Positions 14,145 through 19,790 of a DNA stretch of 19,790 nucleotides are shown piece by piece; position 1 is the stretch's first letter; each line of letters opens with the position of its first letter. Both the position numbers and the translations under genes were made by a program. The stretch is taken from assembly GCA_050633165.1 (NCBI GenBank), contig JBOEFZ010000047.1:1-19790 (forward strand), written 5' to 3'. Under the pieces are notes generated by a model. That model worked only from the letters and a program-made list of their open reading frames with translations. It was not told where the DNA came from and searched no databases. The DNA comes from TMED27 sp050633165. GTDB lineage: Bacteria; Pseudomonadota; Alphaproteobacteria; Micavibrionales; Micavibrionaceae.

Positions 14145-15204
14145 GAAAGCAAAAAAAGTTGCGGTTGTAATGTTTAATCTTGGGGGGCCGGATAGCAAAA
14201 ATGCGATTCAGCCGTTCTTGATGAATTTTTTTATGGATAAAAATATTATCCGTGTGCCGATCCCGTTTCGGTGTTTTATCGCCGCGATGATTGCAAAGCG
14301 GCGTAGCAAGCGTGAAGCGGGGGATAGCTATGGCGAGTTGGGGGATAAATCGCCTTTGCTCGAGAATAGTGTTAAGCAGGCCAAGGCGCTGGAAAAGGCG
14401 TTTAAGAAGGATTCACGTGAAACAAAATTCAAAACATTCGTGTGCATGCGTTATTGGCATCCGATGTCGGCGCAAGTGGTGCGGGAGGTACGGGATTGGG
14501 GTGCGGATGAGATTGTGATTGTACCGCTGTATCCGCAATTTTCGACCACCACAACATGGTCATCGCTGGAGGTTTGGAATAAGGCGATGTATCAGGCGGG
14601 AATGGATGTGCCAAGTTCGATGGTGTGTTGCTATCACCGTAATGTGGGGTTTGTGAATGCCTCGGCGGAGAATATACGGGCGCAGTATGACCAGGCGTTG
14701 AAGGATGGGTATGAGGTGCCGCGCGTGCTCTTTTCCGCGCATGGTTTGCCGGAGAGTGTGATTAAGGATGGTGATCCCTATCAATGGCAATGTGAGCAGA
14801 GCGCCGAGGCGATTGTTGATGCAATCGGGATTGAGGGGCTTGATTGGCAGATTTGTTATCAATCCCGCGTTGGACCGAAAAAATGGATCGGGCCTAGCCT
14901 TGATGAAGCGCTTGAGAAAGCGGCGGATGACGGTAAGGCGGTTGTGATCTATCCCCATGCCTTTACCCAAGAACATGTAGAAACGCTGGTTGAGCTTGAT
15001 ATCGAATATCGTGAAGAAGCTTCGAAGTTGGGATTGCAGGGCTATTACCGTGCGCAAACCGTTGGAACGCATCCGGCGTTTATTGATGGGCTAGCGGGAT
15101 TGGTACAGGCGCATTTAGGACGTGGCAAAGTTGAGGCCGAAGGCTATAAAACCCCCTGCCCTGAGGAATTCGGGGAATGTTGTATGCGTGGTGGGAGAGT
15201 TTAA
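14137..15204 (+). CDS. hemH: HemH, ferrochelatase
   Basis: Ferrochelatase inserts Fe2+ into protoporphyrin IX as the last step of protohaem synthesis. The 355-residue protein has the N-terminal VVMFNLGGPDS signature, the metal-site His in LFSAHGLPESVI, the Glu-rich helix TQEHVETLVELDIEYREEA and a Cys-rich end (CPEEFGECCMRGG). It overlaps hemE by 8 nt and is followed directly by hemJ (TAA then ATG), so all three are co-transcribed and probably translationally coupled. Within the frame lies a parS-like site encoding DSRET in a region where the sequence is not obviously constrained by catalysis. No frameshift or missing catalytic residue was seen. Confidence 0.96.
   Translation: MAEKAKKVAVVMFNLGGPDSKNAIQPFLMNFFMDKNIIRVPIPFRCFIAAMIAKRRSKREAGDSYGELGDKSPLLENSVKQAKALEKAFKKDSRETKFKTFVCMRYWHPMSAQVVREVRDWGADEIVIVPLYPQFSTTTTWSSLEVWNKAMYQAGMDVPSSMVCCYHRNVGFVNASAENIRAQYDQALKDGYEVPRVLFSAHGLPESVIKDGDPYQWQCEQSAEAIVDAIGIEGLDWQICYQSRVGPKKWIGPSLDEALEKAADDGKAVVIYPHAFTQEHVETLVELDIEYREEASKLGLQGYYRAQTVGTHPAFIDGLAGLVQAHLGRGKVEAEGYKTPCPEEFGECCMRGGRV
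14409..14424. promoter_or_regulatory. parS-like ParB binding site inside hemH
   Basis: GGATTCACGTGAAACA matches the parS consensus TGTTTCACGTGAAACA at 14 of 16 positions and keeps the palindromic core TTCACGTGAA. The inner 14-mer GATTCACGTGAAAC is identical to that of the second site at 19581-19596. It lies about 1.4 kb from the putative origin. Confidence 0.7.
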
Positions 15205-15651
15205 ATGCAAGACTTCCTTCTCATAAATTATGAATGGCTGCGGGCGTTGCATATATTGGCGGTGATATCTTGGATGGCGGGGATGCTTTATTTGCCGCGC
15301 CTGTTTGTTTATCATGTGGATGCGGTGGTTGGGTCAGATCAATCGGAGACGTTCAAGATCATGGAAAAGCGCCTTATGCGCTATATCATGGCGCCGGCGA
15401 GTGTAGTGGCGTGGGTGTTTGGCGGGTTAATGTTGTGGGCCAATCCGGGGATGTTTTCCGAAGGCTGGATGCATGCGAAGTTGTTGTTTGTTGTGCTGAT
15501 GAGTGTGGTTCATCATCTCTTTATGATTTGGCGGAAGAAGTTTGAGCGGGATGAGAATGTGAAGTCGGCGAAGTTTTTTCGGGTCTGGAATGAAATTCCG
15601 ACATTGCTTATGATTGCGATTGTTATTATGGCGGTGGTGCAGCCGTTTTAG
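15205..15651 (+). CDS. hemJ: HemJ, protoporphyrinogen IX oxidase (UPF0093)
   Basis: HemJ oxidises protoporphyrinogen IX to protoporphyrin IX, the step before ferrochelatase, and is the usual enzyme for this in alphaproteobacteria lacking HemG and HemY. The 148-residue protein has about four membrane helices. The conserved His16 in LRALHILAVISWMAGMLYLP and Lys92 in MHAKLLFVVLMS correspond to the His and Lys reported as essential, haem-binding residues in the family. The start follows the hemH stop without a gap. Together hemE, hemJ and hemH supply three of the late haem steps; the coproporphyrinogen oxidase gene is not in the window. No clear terminator follows. Confidence 0.93.
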   Translation: MQDFLLINYEWLRALHILAVISWMAGMLYLPRLFVYHVDAVVGSDQSETFKIMEKRLMRYIMAPASVVAWVFGGLMLWANPGMFSEGWMHAKLLFVVLMSVVHHLFMIWRKKFERDENVKSAKFFRVWNEIPTLLMIAIVIMAVVQPF

Positions 15652-15668
15652 GGGTTAGATAAAAGCGC

Positions 15669-15697
15669 TTGACAAGTTTTTATAATCACACTATATG
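15669..15697 (+). promoter_or_regulatory. Sigma70-type promoter upstream of rho
   Basis: A perfect -35 TTGACA (15669-15674), a 17-nt spacer and a -10 TATATG (15692-15697). Transcription would start about 215 nt before the rho start codon, leaving a long AT-rich leader (15.70-15.92 kb) in which I see no gene. Long leaders fit the known attenuation of rho by its own product. Confidence 0.6.
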
Positions 15698-15917
15698 TGG
15701 ATTTGTCTTTGAGATTAATCCGATTATTTTTAATATTTTTTGTGTGCCGAAGGTTTCTTTGTGCAGGATTTCTCAGAAGAATTATTTCAACCTAAACGAT
15801 AATAGATAAAGTTTTATATTCAGCCATACTTTTTAGTTATACATTTTTTTAGCTATTCAGGGCGATCCGAAATTTAAGAATATTCATTCTATCCTTTTCA
15901 AATATTAGAGAAAATTT

Positions 15918-17174
15918 ATGAAATTACAGGAACTTAAAACCCGTTCACCGTCCGAGTTGCTTGCCTTTGCCGAGGAGCTGGAGATTGAAAATTGTAATTC
16001 CATGCGTAAGCAAGACATGATGTTTGCGATCCTTAAGCAGTTGGCGCAGCAAAATGTACCGATTTCCGGAAATGGCGTTTTGGAAGTGTTGCAGGATGGG
16101 TTTGGTTTCTTGCGAAGTCCTGAGGAAAATTACCTTCCCGGGCCGGATGATATTTATGTCTCCCCCGCGCAGGTTCGTCGTTTTGGTCTCCGCACTGGTG
16201 ATAGTGTCGAGGGGCAAATTCGTGCGCCGAAGGATAATGAGCGGTATTTTGCGCTGACGAATGTTAATTCGATTAATAATGAATCGCCGGATAAGCTTCG
16301 TCATCGTATTAATTTTGACAATCTTACGCCCCTTTATCCCGAGCGGAAGATCAAGCTTGAGCTTGATGATCCGACGAAGAAGGATAATGTTCAGCGTGTG
16401 ATTGAGATGGTTTCGCCGATTGGTTTCGGGCAGCGTGCCTTGATTGTTGCGCCGCCGCGTACCGGTAAAACCGTGATGATGCAGGAGATTGCGAAATCTT
16501 TGGCGGCTAATCACCCTGATTCCTACCTTATTGTTCTTCTTATTGATGAACGTCCGGAGGAAGTGACCGATATGGCGCGTAGCGTGAATGGAGAGGTTGT
16601 ATCCTCGACATTTGATGAGCCTGCGTCTCGTCACGTACAGGTTGCGGAAATGGTGATGGAGAAGGCCAAGCGCCTTGTCGAGCATAAGCGCGATGTGATT
16701 ATCCTGCTTGATTCTATTACGCGTTTGGCGCGGGCGTATAACACGGTTGTGCCGTCCTCTGGTAAAGTTCTAACGGGTGGTGTGGATGCGAATGCCCTGC
16801 AGCGTCCAAAGCGTTTCTTCGGTGCGGCGCGGAATGTTGAGCAAGGCGGGTCGTTGACGATTATTGCCACCGCGCTTATTGATACCGGATCGCGGATGGA
16901 TGAGGTTATCTTTGAAGAGTTCAAGGGAACCGGTAACTCCGAAATTGTACTTGATAGAAAAATTTCCGATAAGCGCGTCTTCCCGGCGATTGATATTCAA
17001 AAATCCGGCACACGGAAGGAAGAATTGTTGGTTGATAAGGGTACTTTGCAAAAAATGTGGGTGCTCCGCCGTATTCTTAACCCGATGGGCACGGTTGATG
17101 CCGTTGAATTCCTCCTCGGCAAGATGAAGCAGACGAAGAATAATGATGAGTTCTTTGATGCGATGAATCAGTAG
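15918..17174 (+). CDS. rho: Transcription termination factor Rho
   Basis: Rho is a ring-shaped hexameric RNA-dependent ATPase that ends transcription at many genes. The 418-residue length is normal. In order are the N-terminal helical domain (LQELKTRSPSELLAFAEEL), the RNA-binding cold-shock-like part with GFGFLRSPEENYLPGPDDIY (about 61-80), and the Walker A APPRTGKT (178-185). The Walker B region VIILLDSITRLARAYN follows, then the Q and R loops around VLTGGVDANAL and FKGTGNSEI. All key residues are present and there is no long acidic or Arg-rich insertion as in actinobacteria. It has its own promoter and a long leader. Its stop is only 3 nt from the stop of the convergent winged-helix gene, so no intrinsic terminator fits between them. 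Confidence 0.98.
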   Translation: MKLQELKTRSPSELLAFAEELEIENCNSMRKQDMMFAILKQLAQQNVPISGNGVLEVLQDGFGFLRSPEENYLPGPDDIYVSPAQVRRFGLRTGDSVEGQIRAPKDNERYFALTNVNSINNESPDKLRHRINFDNLTPLYPERKIKLELDDPTKKDNVQRVIEMVSPIGFGQRALIVAPPRTGKTVMMQEIAKSLAANHPDSYLIVLLIDERPEEVTDMARSVNGEVVSSTFDEPASRHVQVAEMVMEKAKRLVEHKRDVIILLDSITRLARAYNTVVPSSGKVLTGGVDANALQRPKRFFGAARNVEQGGSLTIIATALIDTGSRMDEVIFEEFKGTGNSEIVLDRKISDKRVFPAIDIQKSGTRKEELLVDKGTLQKMWVLRRILNPMGTVDAVEFLLGKMKQTKNNDEFFDAMNQ

Positions 17175-17177
17175 GGT

Positions 17178-17843
17178 TTATCCGAAATGGATGCTGTCAT
17201 TTTGCGGGGGTGATGGTTTTGGCGCTTGGTCAGGATTAAATGTTAATCCTTCGTCGTATAGCGTGACGATGCAAACCTTGTTGGATCCTAATTTCTTCCT
17301 GAGTTTTTTGAGGTGGGTATCAATTGTTCTGTCATTGATATCCCCTGCTTTGATCTCATCCAAGAGTTGTTCTCTGGATAGAATGTGGTTGGGATGCTTT
17401 AGTAGGGCTTGCATGATCTTGAATTCAGTTTTTGTAAGCTGTGTGTGTGTTTCGTCTGTATTATAAATGCGCGCATTTCTGGTATCGAGATAGGTTGTGG
17501 GTGTGATATCTATTTTTTGATCGGGATTGGGCGGTGTATACGGGTCAGTTTCTATCATGTAGCCAAGCCCGTTTACTGTGACTAACGATTGTGCATTGTT
17601 CCCTAATTTCTTCCTGATTCTTTTGAGGTGGTGCTTAATTACTGTGGGGTCTATGTTCTTTGGTATTTCTGCTATACGTTTTAGCTCTTTATCTGGGTAG
17701 AGTGTATTTGGGTTCTTGCGTAAATGAGCAAGGATTTTAGCTTCTCTGTTTTGAGAAACATGATTGCCTGAGCGGCTTTCAAAATGTGACCATAAAATTT
17801 GCGGTAAATTTACGGCGTTAAAAAATGGTAGAGAGCTTCGCAT
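17178..17843 (-). CDS. Tandem OmpR/PhoB-type winged-helix DNA-binding protein without receiver
   Basis: The 221-residue protein holds two related winged-helix domains, about residues 30-98 and 137-203, joined by a Pro/Thr-rich linker. The recognition helices are clearly parallel: DPTVIKHHLKRIRKKLGNN (65-83) and DRTIDTHLKKLRKKLGSN (171-188). Both are followed by a wing strand (LVTVNGLGYMIE and IVTLYDEGLTF). This is the Trans_reg_C fold of OmpR/PhoB response regulators, but the N-terminal receiver domain is missing, so it is probably not controlled by direct phosphorylation. The second domain has the canonical TKTEFKIMQALLKHPNHILS start; the first is more diverged. The DNA also keeps a shared 16-mer (17287-17302 and 17602-17617). 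It may bind two half-sites as a monomer. No ribosome site is visible, and the target genes are unknown. Confidence 0.82.
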   Translation of the reverse strand: MRSSLPFFNAVNLPQILWSHFESRSGNHVSQNREAKILAHLRKNPNTLYPDKELKRIAEIPKNIDPTVIKHHLKRIRKKLGNNAQSLVTVNGLGYMIETDPYTPPNPDQKIDITPTTYLDTRNARIYNTDETHTQLTKTEFKIMQALLKHPNHILSREQLLDEIKAGDINDRTIDTHLKKLRKKLGSNKVCIVTLYDEGLTFNPDQAPKPSPPQNDSIHFG

Positions 17844-18362
17844 TCGGGGGATAATAGAGAGAGCCTAATTTTATGTCAATTTCTAATTCCATAAAATTTT
17901 ATCTAAATTCGAAATGAATGTGATTGTGCGTTTATCGGAATTGTGGTGTAATAAGAGTATAAGTTATGTAAATATATAGGGTTATATTTAAGGACTTTTA
18001 TTCACATGCGGGGGTGTCTTTTTTCTTTATGAATTCTAAGTTTGTCGCGATCGGGATCTTGCCTTTTTTCCTCTCCAAATCCGATGCGACATGTTGCCGG
18101 TTTTTATACCGGTGAGAACGGTGCTATATGCTATGCGTGGGCTTTGCGGTCTTGCCCTCTTGTAAAGTCAGGCATGGGTTATGCGCAAAAAGTGATGGTG
18201 ATAGTGTGATGGGGTTAGGGTTGTAAGCTGCTTTTTGCCCTTAGCGGTTTATACAACGCTCATCAGTGATTTTGCTATCGGCGTTATGATATGTGCGGAA
18301 AGTATCGTTTTAAAAACGGGTCGTCTTTAGAAGCCTCACGGTTATTCTAAAGGCGGCCTTTT
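17844..18362 (+). other. 519-bp gap: AT-rich promoter region and possible structured RNA
   Basis: No convincing gene was found. About 17.86-18.00 kb is very AT-rich and contains the 12-bp palindrome ATAAAATTTTAT. From about 18.04 kb GC content rises and pairable segments follow one another. GTCGC..ATCGG pairs with CCGAT.GCGAC (18045-18089), CCGG with CCGG (about 18097-18112), GGGC with GCCC, GCAAAAAG with CTTTTTGC (about 18184-18238), and AGCG with CGCT. The series ends in the strong rightward terminator at 18319-18364. This would fit an RNA of about 300 nt on the plus strand. It shows no signature that I know for tmRNA, RNase P, SRP or 6S RNA. A 24-codon hydrophobic frame (18091-18165) lacks a ribosome site. 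Confidence 0.35.
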
Positions 18363-18364
18363 TT
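18319..18364 (+). terminator. Strong terminator, mainly rightward
   Basis: A 14-bp stem (18319-18332 with 18345-18358, including two G-U pairs) and a 12-nt loop are followed by six T. No coding gene lies upstream on this strand for over 1 kb, which points to a non-coding transcript. It also overlaps the 3' end of the leftward hydrolase gene and may work in both directions. Confidence 0.8.
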
Positions 18365-19064
18365 ATTTCAGATTTTTGTTTAAAAACGTAGTGGTGCGGT
18401 TGTTTGCCAGCGCCGTTGCGCTTTCATCATAATGCGTGCCGTTGATGCGGGTGAAGGCGTGGTCTTGGCCCGCATATTGGTGCGTTTCGACATGGGGGTA
18501 GTTTTGGAAGGCGGTGATGATTTGCGTTTGCGCTTCGGGTGGGACGTATTCGTCATTGCCGGCGATGTGGAGCATGAGGGGCGTGGTGATGTGTTCTTTA
18601 TCCCCTAACATGGTTTCGATGGCAACGCCGTAATAGCTAACGCTCGCATCGATATCGGATGCGGTGGAGAGCATATAGGCGAGTTTTCCGCCCAAGCAAT
18701 AGCCGATTGCGCCGACTTTGCCATTGCATTCCTTCATATTGTGCGCATAGCCGAGGGTGGTTTTGAGGTCTTCGAGGCCGGTTTCTTGATTAAATTCTCC
18801 GAATAATTCGAAGGCGCGCTGGAGTTGTTCTTCGATGCTATCGATTAGTTCGATTTCCGGCTCGATGCGCCAGAAGAGGTCGGGGGCGATGGCGATATAG
18901 CCTTCGCGCGCAAGTTCATCACATTTTTCGCGGATATCGGCGTTGATGCCGAAAATTTCTTGAATGACGATAATTGCGGGTGCGGGGGTAATTTCCGGTA
19001 GCGCGATATAAGCGCTGAATGCATCGCCGTCAAAGGCGGGGATTTTGATTTTCTTATCTGGCAT
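18363..19064 (-). CDS. Dienelactone hydrolase family protein
   Basis: A 233-residue alpha/beta hydrolase of the dienelactone hydrolase (carboxymethylenebutenolidase) type. The triad can be read: nucleophile Cys in GAIGYCLGGKLAYM (about residue 123), Asp in HIAGNDEYVP and His in GQDHAFTRINGT. The characteristic IIVIQEIFGINADIREKCDE segment near residue 31-50 carries the Glu that activates the Cys. The family opens dienelactones in aromatic degradation, but many members act on other esters, and no degradation genes are nearby, so the substrate is open. AAGGAG 8 nt before the ATG sets the start. There is no signal peptide. The plus strand stays G-rich even though the gene is on the minus strand, so skew here follows replication rather than coding direction. 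Confidence 0.9.
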   Translation of the reverse strand: MPDKKIKIPAFDGDAFSAYIALPEITPAPAIIVIQEIFGINADIREKCDELAREGYIAIAPDLFWRIEPEIELIDSIEEQLQRAFELFGEFNQETGLEDLKTTLGYAHNMKECNGKVGAIGYCLGGKLAYMLSTASDIDASVSYYGVAIETMLGDKEHITTPLMLHIAGNDEYVPPEAQTQIITAFQNYPHVETHQYAGQDHAFTRINGTHYDESATALANNRTTTFLNKNLK

Positions 19065-19138
19065 TGTGCTTTCTCCTTAAAAACGCTTTAAAGGGAGGGT
19101 AGCAAAACCCTGCGATGATGTGAAAAGGAAATTACGAT

Positions 19139-19420
19139 ATGAAAGTTACGTTTGATATTGATTGTACCCCCGCCGAGGCACGGGCGTTTTTGGGCCTGCC
19201 GGATATTGCGCCGATGCAAGAGCGGATGATGAAGGAATTAGAGGACAAGATGCAGGAGAATCTCAAGAGCATGGATCCGGCGGAGATCGTGCAAACATGG
19301 CTGCCCGCGACGATACAGGGTTGGGGCGATATGCAAAAAATGTTCTGGGATCAGATGGGTGCGAGTAATCCTATGGCGGGGGCTTCTGCTTCGGGTGATG
19401 AAGCTAAGGACAAAAAATAG
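19139..19420 (+). CDS. DUF6489-like small protein upstream of mnmE
   Basis: A 93-residue protein starting MKVTFDIDCTPAEARAFLGL, then a helical part (IAPMQERMMKELEDKMQENL), the IVQTWLPATIQGWGDMQKMFW stretch (split here for length: IVQTWLPATIQ and GWGDMQKMFW) and a charged tail. I recall this as the DUF6489 type, found just before mnmE in alphaproteobacteria; the function is not known. The final base of its TAG is the first base of the mnmE GTG start, so the two are translationally coupled and a link to tRNA modification or to this origin-proximal operon is plausible. AAGGAA before the ATG supports the start. There is no membrane segment or signal peptide. Confidence 0.8.
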   Translation: MKVTFDIDCTPAEARAFLGLPDIAPMQERMMKELEDKMQENLKSMDPAEIVQTWLPATIQGWGDMQKMFWDQMGASNPMAGASASGDEAKDKK

Positions 19421-19790
19421 TGACCCACACCGACACCATATTCGCGTTAGCATCTGCGCCCGGGCGGGCGGGGGTGGCGGTTGTTCGGGTGTCTGGTGAG
19501 CGGGCGCATGAGAGCGGGGAGCGGTTAGCAGGAGTTTTGCCGCCTTCACACACAGCGGCACTTAGAAAGATTATTCACCCTGATTCACGTGAAACTATTG
19601 ATCAAGCCCTTGTTTTAGCGTTTGAAAATCCGCGTAGCTATACGGGGGAGGATGTTGTTGAGTATCATCTGCATGGTGGGCGTGCGGTGGTTGAGGGCTT
19701 GCTTGATGTGCTTGGCGCGCAGGATGGGCATCGCCTCGCCGAGCCGGGGGAGTTTACGCGGCGGGCGTTTGAGAACGGGAAGATGGATTT
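19420..19790 (+). CDS. mnmE: MnmE (TrmE), tRNA U34 modification GTPase, N-terminal part
   Basis: MnmE works with MnmG to place the carboxymethylaminomethyl group on uridine 34 of certain tRNAs. Only the first 123 codons are in the window; the frame is open to the end. The translation begins at GTG (read as Met) with THTDTIFALASAPGRAGVAV and VRVSG, the normal MnmE N-terminus. It continues with PRSYTGEDVVEYHLHGGRAV and PGEFTRRAFENGKMD, which belong to the tetrahydrofolate-binding domain. The GTPase domain and the C-terminal CxGK motif lie beyond the window. Compared with E. coli, the segment between VSG and the SYTGED motif seems shortened. A parS-like site is embedded in it. mnmG, rsmG, parA and parB commonly follow in alphaproteobacteria. 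Confidence 0.93.
   Translation, partial: MTHTDTIFALASAPGRAGVAVVRVSGERAHESGERLAGVLPPSHTAALRKIIHPDSRETIDQALVLAFENPRSYTGEDVVEYHLHGGRAVVEGLLDVLGAQDGHRLAEPGEFTRRAFENGKMD
19581..19596. promoter_or_regulatory. parS-like ParB binding site inside mnmE
   Basis: TGATTCACGTGAAACT matches TGTTTCACGTGAAACA at 14 of 16 positions. The inner 14-mer is identical to that of the site in hemH (14409-14424), and both sites encode DSRET in unrelated proteins. It lies about 6.6 kb from the putative origin. Confidence 0.72.

Noticed and set aside
15681..15686. TATAAT as -10 of the rho promoter
   Set aside because: It lies only 6 nt after the TTGACA box; TATATG at 15692 has the correct 17-nt spacing.
18091..18165. 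24-codon hydrophobic frame that could be a small membrane peptide
   Set aside because: No ribosome site precedes the ATG and the region looks better explained by base-paired RNA structure; too short to support alone.
17844..18364. tmRNA, RNase P RNA, SRP RNA or 6S RNA in the large gap
   Set aside because: None of the conserved signatures that I know for these RNAs (tag codons, the GAGGAAAGTCC core, the SRP tetraloop region) is present on either strand.

Overview
The window looks like the origin-proximal part of an alphaproteobacterial chromosome of moderate GC content. The evidence is the block hemE-hemH-hemJ-rho followed by a small DUF6489-like gene and mnmE, a gene neighbourhood that flanks the chromosomal origin in Caulobacter, Rickettsia and Sinorhizobium. 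A Micavibrio- or Rhodospirillales-like host would fit, but the genus cannot be fixed from this sequence. No tRNA, rRNA, CRISPR array, transposase or prophage was seen.

Left part (1-12.7 kb), mostly minus strand: a VirB1/TrbN-like lytic transglycosylase and an unknown 431-residue protein with a Pro/Ala-rich tail carrying three PMGFF-type motifs; a DsbC/DsbG-like periplasmic thiol-disulfide isomerase; a FIST sensory protein; then, on the plus strand, a Bax-inhibitor-1 family membrane protein, a 151-bp inverted-repeat element, MscL with a histone-H1-like Lys/Ala tail, and a UbiH/UbiM-type flavin monooxygenase. A second 151-bp imperfect palindrome separates this gene from a minus-strand run reading hisD-like - small membrane protein - greB - bioH-like - bioC. 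hisH and a GNAT acetyltransferase read rightwards, divergent from hisD. A 205-residue unknown protein closes the left part.

Centre (12.73-13.11 kb): a non-coding gap directly upstream of hemE with one perfect DnaA box, several one-mismatch boxes, a short GC cluster, an AT-rich stretch and four GANTC sites. Base skew and gene direction both change around it. This is the best candidate for the replication origin.

Right part (13.1-19.8 kb), mostly plus strand: the last steps of haem synthesis (hemE, hemH and hemJ, tightly packed), then rho with its own promoter. Convergent to rho and only 3 nt away is an unusual protein made of two OmpR/PhoB-type winged-helix domains and no receiver. A 519-bp gap ending in a strong rightward terminator may hold a structured RNA. 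Then come a dienelactone-hydrolase-family gene, the DUF6489-like gene and the start of mnmE, which runs off the window. Two near-consensus parS sites sharing an identical 14-mer lie inside hemH and mnmE, which fits a ParB-organised origin region.

The points most worth following up are the origin/parS pair, the altered zinc-ligand set of the HisD-like protein, the tandem winged-helix regulator, the MscL tail and the two 151-bp palindromic elements.
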